DNA of 35,726 nucleotides from Bacteroidales bacterium (GTDB taxonomy: Bacteria; Bacteroidota; Bacteroidia; Bacteroidales; UBA1715). Positions 26,712-35,306 of the stretch are shown piece by piece. Where the stretch lies: contig JAFZOY010000022.1 of the NCBI GenBank assembly GCA_017552705.1, positions 1 to 35,726 of the forward strand, in the 5' to 3' direction. The position numbers were made by a program, and so were the translations under genes. The notes under the pieces were generated by a model. That model searched no databases. It was not told where the DNA came from and worked only from the letters and a program-made list of their open reading frames with translations. Each line of letters begins with the position of its first letter. Position 1 is the first letter of the stretch.

Positions 26712-28028
26712 ATGAAACAGTTTCTGACGATACTCATAGCTCTCTGCCCGCTTGCCATCTTTGCGCAAGTTGACGATTTCGACGCAGCCGCCTACGGACG
26801 GAAATACCTCAACGACCTCTGTTCCGAACGTATGCATGGCCGCGGATACGTGAACAATGGTATTCAAAATGCCGCAACATACATTCAACAAAAATTCGAA
26901 TCGTTTCAACTGCAAAACCTACTCGACGAGGAAAACTCTTCTGTAACCTACTCCGTAAACACATTTCCCGACAAACTGCAACTTACCATTGACGGTACGC
27001 AACTCACAGCAGGTAAGGATTTTATAATTGATGCGATTAGTGGTGGAGGAACAGCAACGCTAAAATGTATTCCATTCAACAAGAAAGATTTGCAAGACGT
27101 ATGCTCTGGAAATAACATAAGTGCGTTGAAAGAAAAATACAAGTCGAAATATGCCCAAACCTGCTTGATTTTCGACGAAACCGACACTACGCTGACATCC
27201 AAACAAAAAGAAATAATCAACCAATGGATTACCATTGACTTAGTATGGAGCGAAGTCTATTCCATTGGTGCAATCATTAAAATCACCAACCAAAAACTAA
27301 CGCAAAACATTGCCAGTGTATGCGGAAATGTGCCATATTTTATTGTATCCGACAAAAGTTTGAAATCAAAAAACATCAAATCAGTTTCGTTTGACGTAAC
27401 GCAAAAACTTGAGACTGTCACAACGAATAATATTTGCTATTACATTGATAATGAGAAAACTGACAAATCCATATTTTTCACTGCCCATTACGACCATTTG
27501 GGACAATTCGGTCCTGTGACCTACAATGGTGCAAACGACAATGCGAGCGGCGTTGCTCTTATGCTCACGCTGGCAGAATATTTTCAGAAGCACAAAGACG
27601 AAATTCCCGTCAACATCTATTTCATTGCCTTTACAGGCGAAGAACTTGGTATGCACGGTTCAAAGGCATTTGTGAACGACCATTTATATATGAATTGTGA
27701 CGGCTGTGATTTTGTCATCAACCTTGACTTGGTCGGCACGGGCGACGACGGCATTTGCGTGGTAAACGGAAAGGTGTTCGACAAAGAAATGTCGCTGATA
27801 CAAAAAATCAACGACGAGAATAACTATTTCAAGCACATTCAAGTACGTGGCGAGGCCTGCAACAGCGACCACTGCCCATTTTACATGAAAAACATTCCAA
27901 GCATCTATATTTACACAAAAGGCGGCACACAAGCCTACCACGACATAAACGACAACGCCGACCAGCTTCCGCTCACGAAATTCAACGAATTGTTTAATTT
28001 GTTGGTAGAATTTGTGAAAAGAAAATAA
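26712..28028 (+). CDS. Secreted M28-family zinc aminopeptidase
   Basis: The 438-residue protein has a signal peptide (MKQFLTILIALCPLAIFAQ) and an M28 catalytic domain. The expected di-zinc ligands and catalytic Glu are present: AHYDHLG (His259), NGANDNASG (Asp276), FTGEELGMHG (Glu310/311), NLDLVGTG (Asp339) and AYHDIND (His410). The N-terminal 230 residues include a divergent insert of PA-like size that may help bind substrate. It probably acts in the periplasm or outside the cell on peptides. It follows the GH5 gene by 6 bases and is likely co-transcribed with it. Confidence 0.9.
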   Translation: MKQFLTILIALCPLAIFAQVDDFDAAAYGRKYLNDLCSERMHGRGYVNNGIQNAATYIQQKFESFQLQNLLDEENSSVTYSVNTFPDKLQLTIDGTQLTAGKDFIIDAISGGGTATLKCIPFNKKDLQDVCSGNNISALKEKYKSKYAQTCLIFDETDTTLTSKQKEIINQWITIDLVWSEVYSIGAIIKITNQKLTQNIASVCGNVPYFIVSDKSLKSKNIKSVSFDVTQKLETVTTNNICYYIDNEKTDKSIFFTAHYDHLGQFGPVTYNGANDNASGVALMLTLAEYFQKHKDEIPVNIYFIAFTGEELGMHGSKAFVNDHLYMNCDGCDFVINLDLVGTGDDGICVVNGKVFDKEMSLIQKINDENNYFKHIQVRGEACNSDHCPFYMKNIPSIYIYTKGGTQAYHDINDNADQLPLTKFNELFNLLVEFVKRK

Positions 28029-28045
28029 CTCTGCTTAACAAAAAT

Positions 28046-28068
28046 CCCCGTTGAAGAACGAGGCAACC
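28046..28068 (+). repeat. Isolated copy of the 3' tail of the 137-bp repeat
   Basis: The sequence CCCCGTTGAAG-AACGAGGCAACC matches, with one difference, the tail of the repeat at 28722-28864. The antitoxin and broken toxin gene lie between these two copies. Confidence 0.55.
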
Positions 28069-28138
28069 GTTTGTTTTCACAAACAATTAAGCAAATTCAT
28101 TCTGATTTGATTTTGTTTGTTTTATCCAAAAAAAGTTG

Positions 28139-28146
28139 TATTCTTG
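28139..28146 (+). promoter_or_regulatory. Predicted promoter of the antitoxin gene
   Basis: TATTCTTG matches TAnnTTTG with one difference. A TTTG ending at 28119 lies 19 bases upstream. The antitoxin ATG is 27 bases downstream. Confidence 0.4.
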
Positions 28147-28173
28147 CATTTGAATCCAAACATAAAGAAAAAG

Positions 28174-28416
28174 ATGACAGCAGTACAATTAAATACGATG
28201 AACACGGAACTATGGCAGAGCATAGGCTCAATTGCTGACAGCGAACCGTTGATGAGACGGCTGACGCAATATGCCAAGAAGTTAGCGAAAGAAAAACGTG
28301 ACGAAACTCAGATGAGCGAAAAAGAGTTCTTTGCCCGCATTGAGGAAGCCCGTAAACAGCCAGGTAGAAGATTTAACAACACTACAGAACTCGACCAATA
28401 CCTTCAGCGTCTATGA
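28174..28416 (+). CDS. Antitoxin-like protein paired with a broken YoeB-type toxin gene
   Basis: The 80-residue protein (MTAVQLNTMNTELWQSIGSI...) is charged and helical, with a C-terminal part EKEFFARIEEARKQPGRRFNNTTELDQYL. It has the size and end typical of small antitoxins that precede YoeB/Txe toxins in Bacteroidota. Its stop overlaps the toxin start (ATGA at 28413-28416), a coupled arrangement. The frame is open further upstream to 28117, but that part crosses the promoter box. I recognise the pair mainly through the toxin. Confidence 0.65.
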   Translation: MTAVQLNTMNTELWQSIGSIADSEPLMRRLTQYAKKLAKEKRDETQMSEKEFFARIEEARKQPGRRFNNTTELDQYLQRL

Positions 28417-28691
28417 GTAAATATAGCGTGGAAATTAAGGAGCAAGCCCAGTAAGACCTTTATATATTATTAAGAAAAAACGATCCTAACTCTTAAAAGG
28501 CTCTTGCGCTTATCAGTGAATTGTACGACCATCCTCAAACAGGAACGGGCAAACCAGAACAACTCAAAGGATACAACGGGGAAGTATGGAGCCGTCGCAT
28601 TTCGAAAAAACATCGTCTAATTTATGAAATTTTTGAAACCGAAGTTCATGTGGACGTGCTGACCGCTTATGGCCACTATTGTGACAAGTAA
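28413..28691 (+). pseudogene. YoeB/Txe-type toxin gene broken by two in-frame stops
   Basis: Read from the ATG at 28413, one frame of 92 codons gives a YoeB-like protein, interrupted by TAA at codon 14 and again at codon 28. The parts read MSKYSVEIKEQAQ, DLYILLRKNDPNS, and then KALALISELYDHPQTGTGKP followed by EQLKGYNGEVWSRRISKKHR, ending AYGHYCDK. The residues expected for mRNA cutting are still there (Glu in GEVWSRR, Arg in SKKHR, His in AYGHY), as is the full length. Since both stops are in the same frame and there is no shift, the gene has lost function by point mutation, unless these are sequencing errors. The antitoxin upstream remains intact. Confidence 0.85.
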
Positions 28692-28721
28692 GATTTCTCG
28701 CCATTTTGCCATTTTTCGTCT

Positions 28722-28864
28722 GTTCCGTTAGGAACAATAGGTTGGTAGAAATAATATTACAAACGAAGAAAATGCGTGCCGTAGGTACGCTACAAAGGCA
28801 ATAATTTTCTTCACGGACATTTTCGCGTGAAAATAAAAAAGCCCCGTTGAAGGACGAGGCAACC
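28722..28864 (+). repeat. 137-bp direct repeat, copy 1, starting with two-hairpin element 1
   Basis: The first 69 bases are a two-hairpin element. A GTTCC-GTTA-GGAAC hairpin (28722-28735) is followed by AATAGG, then TTGGTAGAAA (28742-28751), a 22-base linker and GCGTGCCGTAGGTACGC (28774-28790). The remaining bases hold TTTTCTTCACG...CGTGAAAA and the CCCCGTTGAAGGACGAGGCAACC tail. The second copy is at 29114-29250. Confidence 0.75.
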
Positions 28865-28878
28865 TAATGTTTTCTTGT

Positions 28879-28922
28879 CTTTGTTCCATTTCTTTTGATG
28901 GCAAAAGAAACGGAACCCAAAG
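28879..28922. repeat. Inverted repeat with 4-base loop
   Basis: TTTCTTTTG and CAAAAGAAA pair around ATGG, and the pairing extends outwards through TTCC/GGAA and CTTTG/CAAAG with small mismatches. It lies between the two 137-bp repeats. Confidence 0.5.
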
Positions 28923-28930
28923 AAAAACCA

Positions 28931-29081
28931 CCGACGGACTTGCTCAGCTAAAAATCAACTGCGTTTCGCTAAAAGAGTTGAAGTGCCACACTCTCGTGGT
29001 GCAAACCGTTTCGTATTAAGGCACCAACTCTTTTTCACGCTACACTCCGTTGATTTTTTTAACGCTTCGCAACTCAGTCGG
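28931..29081. repeat. Large imperfect inverted repeat (MITE-like)
   Basis: Left arm 28931-28987 and right arm 29020-29081 pair in the order CCGAC, AAAATCAAC, AAAAGAGTTG and GTGCC, with gaps between the blocks. The single-stranded product would be a hairpin of about 60 base pairs. There is no coding sequence in it. Its origin is unknown. Confidence 0.55.
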
Positions 29082-29113
29082 AATCCCCCATCTGTTATTC
29101 CCGCACCATGTCC

Positions 29114-29250
29114 GTTCCGTTAGGAACAATAGGTTGGTAGAAATAATATTACAAACGAAGGAACAGCGTGCCGTAGGTACGCTACAAAGGCGCTAATTTT
29201 CTTCACGGACATTTTTGCGTGAAAATAAAAAAGCCCTGTTGAAGAACGAG
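29114..29250 (+). repeat. 137-bp direct repeat, copy 2, starting with two-hairpin element 2
   Basis: Same length as copy 1 with no gaps and only scattered differences. Its two-hairpin element is the same in order: GTTCCGTTAGGAAC, AATAGG, TTGGTAGAAA, a 22-base linker and GCGTGCCGTAGGTACGC (29166-29182). It ends 8 bases before the tracrRNA terminator T-run. Confidence 0.75.
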
Positions 29251-29257
29251 GGAAACT

Positions 29258-29333
29258 AAAAAAATAGCCCTACGGAGTACGCAGGGCTCAGAACTCTTCG
29301 GCTTATAGCCTTATTGTGAAAAGTCTTTCAAAT
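29258..29333 (-). ncRNA. Predicted tracrRNA of the type II-C CRISPR-Cas system
   Basis: On the minus strand, reading from about 29333, the RNA begins with an anti-repeat (29313-29332; TTTGAAAG, a bulge, then TTCACAAT). It pairs with the first 19 bases of the crRNA repeat as two 8-bp stems around a small bulge. Next comes AATAAGGCTATAAGCCGAAG, with the nexus hairpin GGCT-ATA-AGCC (29300-29310) typical of tracrRNAs. Then comes a 9-bp terminator stem (AGCCCTGCG / CGTAGGGCT, one G-U pair) followed by A and seven T. The order anti-repeat, nexus, terminator, T-run is complete. It is transcribed divergently from cas9. The exact ends are estimates. Confidence 0.85.
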
Positions 29334-29338
29334 TGGGA

Positions 29339-29346
29339 CAAATTTA
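29339..29346 (-). promoter_or_regulatory. Predicted tracrRNA promoter
   Basis: The minus strand reads TAAATTTG, an exact TAnnTTTG match, ending 6 bases before the anti-repeat. A TTG (complement of 29368-29370) lies 21 bases upstream. It overlaps the region that must also drive cas9, for which no clear promoter was seen. Confidence 0.55.
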
Positions 29347-29391
29347 ATTGTTTTTTTGTACATTGCCCAACACTAAAAAATATTTTTTACT

Positions 29392-32300
29392 ATGGCAAAA
29401 GTTTTAGGACTTGATTTAGGTACAAATTCAATTGGTATTTCATTGAGAGATAGTGATTTGTCTAACCAAAGTATAACAAAGCAATTAGAGTATTTTGATT
29501 CAGTAATATTTCCTTCAGGGGTTGGTAAAGAAAAAAGTGGAGAATTTTCGTTTGCTGCCAAACGCACTGAAAAAAGGTCAAGTCGTAGACTTTATCAAGC
29601 GCGAAAATATAGAATATGGGCAACATTGAAACTATTGATAGAAAAAGGTTATTGCCCACTTTCTATGGAAGATTTAGAAAAATGGAGCAAATATGACAAA
29701 GAAAAAGGACTAAAACATCAATATCCCGTTGAAGCTGAGAAATTTGAACAATGGGTACGTTTGGATTTTGATGGAGATGGCGTAGCAGATTATTCCAGTC
29801 CATTTCAATTGCGGGCTGAATTAATGGAAAAACAATTTGACTTTTCAAAACAGATTGACCGCTACAAATTAGGACGAGCCTTATATCATATTGCTCAAAG
29901 AAGAGGTTTTAAAAGTAGCAAAGGAGAAACATTAAAAGAACAAGAGAAAAACGAAACATCTGATTTTTCAGAAACAGACCTGTCTGAGGCATTAAAGAAA
30001 TCAGAGGAGAAAAAATCAGGTCGTTTAGTTGAATATATGAATGAACACAATCTACGAACCGTTGGTTGTGCGTTCTATGATTTAGAAAGAAATGGTATTC
30101 GTGTTCGTAATAGTGAATACCAAGCCGTACGCTCACAGTATAAAGAAGAAATCATCAGTATTTTTGAATTTCAGAAAGGCTTAGACAAAGATGGTGATTT
30201 TTATAAACGCCTTGTTAGTGATAAAAAAGGAGAAGGTACAATTTTCTATAAGCGACCTCTCCGTTCTCAAAAAGGGTTGGTCGGTAAATGTACTCTAGAA
30301 CCAAATAAATCGCGTTGCCCAATAAGTCATCCCGAATTTGAAAAGTTCAGAGCATGGTGCTTTATTAACAATATTAGATTTGGCGAAGGGTTAAACGATA
30401 CTCTTTCTCTTGAACAAAAAGAAAAATTATTCAAGGAAAAATTTTTGCAAGTAAGAACATCCTTTAAATTTGAAGATATACGAGAATGGATACAAAAGGA
30501 AATAGGGCAAGATTTAAAATACACCAATGACAAAACAAAAACTATCAACTATAAAGATAAAACAAATGTTTCTGGATGCCCTATTTCAGGCAGACTAAAG
30601 AATCTCCTTGGTGATAATTGGGAAACATGGATGTATAAATCAACAGACGAAAAAACAAACCATAAGAGTGGTGAAGTTAAAAGAATAACCTATACCGCTT
30701 ACGATTTATGGCATATTTGTTTTTCTTTTGATGAAGCAGAATACGTACAAGAGTTTGCAAAAACCAAATTAAATTTTGACGATAACCAAACAAAGCAATT
30801 AGTCCGCATATATGGAGCTATTCAACAAGGCTACGGCATGTTGAGTTTAAAAGCCATTAAGAATATTAATCGTTTTCTTCTAAAAGGACTTATTTATACC
30901 GATGCAGTATTATTGGCAAAACTCCCTGATTTATTCAAGGATAAGTGGGAAAATATAGAAAACGAAGTGGTTTCAGAACTAGACAGTATAATTTCCCAGA
31001 ATCGTAAACAAAGACAATTGTGTGAAATCGTCAATACTCTGATTGCAAACTACAAATCTTTAGCACCAGAAGAACAATTTGCCTATAAGAATTATGATTA
31101 TCAATTGGACCAATCTGATTTAAAAGATGTAAAAGAATTTGCTATTAAAACGATTGGAGATAAGACGTGGAAACTGAAATCATTAGAAGTACAGGAACAA
31201 TTATTGGGAGACGTTGCTAATTTATACCAACAGTTTTTTTCGTCACACAACAGGGATTATTACAAAATACCTAAAGTTGCCGATGCCTTGGCATCTTTCT
31301 TGCGCAACAAATACGATTTCTTATCAGAAAAGGATTTGAAGAAAATCTATCATCCTTCCATGATACAATACTATGCACCAGCGAAAGATACTATTATTGA
31401 AGATGGTAGAAGCCTAAAACTACTTGGAAGTCCTGTAATTGGAGCATTGAAAAATCCTATGGCAATGCGTGTGTTGCATATTCTACGGAGACAAATTAAC
31501 CAAATGTTAAAAACGACTGATGCAGATGGCAATGCAATGATTGATGAAGACACTCATATTGTTGTGGAAACTGCCCGCGAACTAAACGATGCTAATATGC
31601 GTTGGGCGATTGAAGCATATCAAAGAGAACGAGAGACCGAAAATAAAGAATACGAAAAGATTATTAAAGAGTATTTCCCTAATAGGAATATAAAAGATGA
31701 TGATATAGACCAAGTTAGATTGATATGCGAACAACATGATATTCCTAACAATGAAGATTCTTTTGAACAAAAAAAGAAAAATAAAGAAAACAAAAATGTT
31801 CCTATATACAAAAAAGATGTTACAAAATATCGTTTATGGTTAGAACAAGGCTGTCGTTGTCTTTATACAGGGAAAACGATTAACATAACAAATCTTTTTG
31901 ATGATAATGCTTTTGACATTGAGCATACAATTCCGCGAAGCATTTCCTTTGATGACTCGTTGGCTAACTTAACAATTTGTGATGCTCATTTTAATAGAAC
32001 AATAAAGAAAAATCAGATTCCTACACAACTTGCCAATTATGAAAAAGAAGGAAATGGTTATTCTGCCATCAAACCACGTTTGCAACCATGGTTTGATAAA
32101 GTTGAACAGCTTAAAGACAATGTGGAATTTTGGAAAACAAAATCAAAGTTAGCCCAGGATAAAGACCGCAAAGATTACTGTATCCGTCAAAAACATTTGT
32201 GGCAAATGGAGTTGGATTATTGGGAGAACAAGGTAAAGCGTTTCACAATGACAGAGATAACCTTGGGATTTAGAAATAATCAATTAAACGACACACGAAT

Positions 32301-33696
32301 TATTACTAAATATGCATATCACTATCTCAAAACAGTATTCAACAGTGTCGAAGTTCAAAAAGGAAGCACGACTGCAAATTTCAGGAAAATGCTTGGAGTC
32401 CAAAGCGTTGACGAAAAGAAAAGTCGCGATAAACATTCGCATCATGCTATAGATGCCACAATTTTAACATTGGTGCCAACAGCGGCTCAACGTGATAGAA
32501 TGCTTGAACTTTTTTACAGAATACAAGAACAGAAACGAGCAAATGAGAATACGGAACTGCTTGAAAAAGAATTAGAAAGAGAAAAAAAGAATTGTGGATT
32601 ATCGGGAAACATATCGGAAATAGTACCTTTTATAGAAGATAACATACTGGTTAACCATGTTTCAAAAGACCAGACGCTGACCTCTGCTCACAAAAGGAAA
32701 CGGATACGAGGCAAAATAGTACCTCTAAAAGATGAAAATGGGGAAAAGATATTTGAGAAAAATGAAGATGGAACACTAAAGAAAAACAAATATGGTCATC
32801 CTATTCCACAGACGAAAGAATGGATAACAGGAGATTGTATCCGTGGACAACTGCATGGTGACACTTTTTATGGAGCAATTAAACTTAACGATACGTTATA
32901 CTATGTTGTTAGAAGAGATTTGAAATATAAAAAGAACGACCAAGACAAAGGATTTAAAAACTGGGATGAGTTGGAAAAAGCTATTGTTGATAAGGATTTA
33001 TTTGCAATTATAAAAGGGCAATTCTCAGAGGGTACAACATTCAAAGAAGCCTGTGAAAATGGTATTTACATGTTCAAAAACAACAAGAATGGAAAAATAG
33101 ACTATTCCCAAGAATGTAAACTTAACAAAATTCGGCATATTCGATGCTACACTACAATTAAAAATCCATTGGCTATAAAGAAGCAAACGTATTTATCGGA
33201 CAAACAATATAAGCAAAATTATTATGCTGAAATGGGAGATTTATACGTAATGTGTAAGTATGAAAATGCTGATAAAACAGAAAAGGAATATCACATATAT
33301 AGTTTGTATGATGTTAGTGAAAATCGAAAAATAAATAAGGATGATATTCCCACAACAATTATCTCTAAGAAAAAACATACGTTATTTAGAACTCAAATTT
33401 TGAAAAAGGGTGACATACTTCTTATTTACAAAGACACTATAGATGAACTAAAGGGAATGAATAATAGTATATTATCTCAACATTTATTTGTAATACAAGG
33501 TTTTGAAAATCCTAATTTGATAAGATTGGTAAAAAATATTAATGCACAAAAGGATAATGATTTGGGTAAAGGAGAATCAATAAAAGATTTTTGCAAAATG
33601 CCAGAAAAAATCAGATGTCATGTAACAACTTTAAATTATCTATTAAAGGGTGTAGATTTTCAAATGACACCTCGAGGAATTCAAATAAAAAAATGA
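29392..33696 (+). CDS. cas9: CRISPR-associated endonuclease Cas9, type II-C
   Basis: Cas9 cuts DNA matching the crRNA spacer. The 1434-residue protein is intact. Its parts in order are RuvC-I (LGLDLGTNSIGIS, Asp8), the Arg-rich bridge helix (TEKRSSRRLYQARKYRIW), a recognition lobe (about 80-690), RuvC-II (HIVVETARELN, Glu726), and HNH with FDIEHTIPRS (His845) and Asn859 and Asn868. These three residues have the same spacing as the HNH residues of S. pyogenes Cas9. RuvC-III (KHSHHAIDATIL, His1017/1018 and Asp1021) and a C-terminal PAM-reading part follow. Its neighbours are only cas1 and cas2, with no csn2 or cas4, which with the divergent tracrRNA indicates II-C. The gene is more AT-rich than its neighbours. 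The PAM cannot be predicted. Confidence 0.97.
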   Translation: MAKVLGLDLGTNSIGISLRDSDLSNQSITKQLEYFDSVIFPSGVGKEKSGEFSFAAKRTEKRSSRRLYQARKYRIWATLKLLIEKGYCPLSMEDLEKWSKYDKEKGLKHQYPVEAEKFEQWVRLDFDGDGVADYSSPFQLRAELMEKQFDFSKQIDRYKLGRALYHIAQRRGFKSSKGETLKEQEKNETSDFSETDLSEALKKSEEKKSGRLVEYMNEHNLRTVGCAFYDLERNGIRVRNSEYQAVRSQYKEEIISIFEFQKGLDKDGDFYKRLVSDKKGEGTIFYKRPLRSQKGLVGKCTLEPNKSRCPISHPEFEKFRAWCFINNIRFGEGLNDTLSLEQKEKLFKEKFLQVRTSFKFEDIREWIQKEIGQDLKYTNDKTKTINYKDKTNVSGCPISGRLKNLLGDNWETWMYKSTDEKTNHKSGEVKRITYTAYDLWHICFSFDEAEYVQEFAKTKLNFDDNQTKQLVRIYGAIQQGYGMLSLKAIKNINRFLLKGLIYTDAVLLAKLPDLFKDKWENIENEVVSELDSIISQNRKQRQLCEIVNTLIANYKSLAPEEQFAYKNYDYQLDQSDLKDVKEFAIKTIGDKTWKLKSLEVQEQLLGDVANLYQQFFSSHNRDYYKIPKVADALASFLRNKYDFLSEKDLKKIYHPSMIQYYAPAKDTIIEDGRSLKLLGSPVIGALKNPMAMRVLHILRRQINQMLKTTDADGNAMIDEDTHIVVETARELNDANMRWAIEAYQRERETENKEYEKIIKEYFPNRNIKDDDIDQVRLICEQHDIPNNEDSFEQKKKNKENKNVPIYKKDVTKYRLWLEQGCRCLYTGKTINITNLFDDNAFDIEHTIPRSISFDDSLANLTICDAHFNRTIKKNQIPTQLANYEKEGNGYSAIKPRLQPWFDKVEQLKDNVEFWKTKSKLAQDKDRKDYCIRQKHLWQMELDYWENKVKRFTMTEITLGFRNNQLNDTRIITKYAYHYLKTVFNSVEVQKGSTTANFRKMLGVQSVDEKKSRDKHSHHAIDATILTLVPTAAQRDRMLELFYRIQEQKRANENTELLEKELEREKKNCGLSGNISEIVPFIEDNILVNHVSKDQTLTSAHKRKRIRGKIVPLKDENGEKIFEKNEDGTLKKNKYGHPIPQTKEWITGDCIRGQLHGDTFYGAIKLNDTLYYVVRRDLKYKKNDQDKGFKNWDELEKAIVDKDLFAIIKGQFSEGTTFKEACENGIYMFKNNKNGKIDYSQECKLNKIRHIRCYTTIKNPLAIKKQTYLSDKQYKQNYYAEMGDLYVMCKYENADKTEKEYHIYSLYDVSENRKINKDDIPTTIISKKKHTLFRTQILKKGDILLIYKDTIDELKGMNNSILSQHLFVIQGFENPNLIRLVKNINAQKDNDLGKGESIKDFCKMPEKIRCHVTTLNYLLKGVDFQMTPRGIQIKK

Positions 33697-33700
33697 AGCT

Positions 33701-34967
<1,267 letters not shown>

Positions 34968-34969
34968 TG

Positions 34970-35037
34970 TGGCGTACCTACGGCACGCATAATGACGGCG
35001 ATGTTACGTTTCTACCAATCTTTAGTCCCTACGGGAC
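34970..35037 (-). repeat. Two-hairpin element 3, inverted, directly after cas2
   Basis: On the minus strand: GTCCC-GTA-GGGAC (35025-35037), TAAAGA, TTGGTAGAAA (35009-35018), a 20-base linker and GCGTGCCGTAGGTACGC (34972-34988). The order is the same as in the copies upstream of cas9. The first hairpin differs by a compensatory change in both arms. It starts 3 bases after the cas2 stop. Confidence 0.75.
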
Positions 35038-35125
35038 AATATTCATAAATCAAACGGAGTGATTATTTGCATATTCCAACGAGATGCTTTTTATAAATAT
35101 ACAATTAAACGATGGTTTTTAATTT
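35038..35125. other. Region between elements 3 and 4
   Basis: This AT-rich stretch of 88 bases has no gene, no hairpin and no repeat that I can see. Confidence 0.4.
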
Positions 35126-35196
35126 GTGCCGTAGGCACATCTGATTGGTAGAATGAATTACAATACAATAAAACAGCGTGCCGTAGGTACGCTACA
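35126..35196 (+). repeat. Two-hairpin element 4
   Basis: GTGCC-GTA-GGCAC (35126-35138), ATCTGA, TTGGTAGAAT (35145-35154), a 21-base linker and GCGTGCCGTAGGTACGC (35176-35192), then TACA. The middle pair of the first hairpin differs from the other copies but stays paired. Confidence 0.75.
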
Positions 35197-35200
35197 ATGC

Positions 35201-35231
35201 AAAAAAATATCCTCGCCGAAACAAGGATATT
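35201..35231 (-). terminator. Rho-independent terminator facing the CRISPR array
   Basis: AATATCCT (35206-35213) and AGGATATT (35224-35231) form an 8-bp stem around a 10-base loop. On the minus strand the hairpin runs into seven T, the complement of the A-run at 35201-35207. On the plus strand no T-run follows. It therefore stops transcripts from the array on the minus strand before they reach cas2. Confidence 0.75.
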
Positions 35232-35306
35232 CTCAAAAAAACGGGAACTTTTTCATTTCTACAAATCGGTCTAACAAACAATCTCTCAATGATTTACACA
35301 GCTCGT

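Larger units (their letters stand above)
28692..29257. other. Non-coding repeat cluster between the toxin pseudogene and the tracrRNA
   Basis: No gene is visible here. The region is made of two direct copies of a 137-bp repeat (28722-28858 and 29114-29250) around two inverted repeats (28879-28922 and 28931-29081). A short minus-strand frame at 28728-28931 runs through these repeats and is not a gene. Confidence 0.7.

Noticed and set aside
28728..28931. Minus-strand frame of 67 codons in the repeat cluster
   Set aside because: It lies within the 137-bp repeat and the adjacent inverted repeat and has no start signal or family match.
28692..29391. Insertion sequence with transposase
   Set aside because: Repeats are abundant, but no frame resembles a transposase. 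Any mobile element here must be non-autonomous.
34968..35306. Classical leader between cas2 and the first repeat
   Set aside because: The array is read towards this region, which holds a terminator facing the array. The leader should be at the other end, outside the window.
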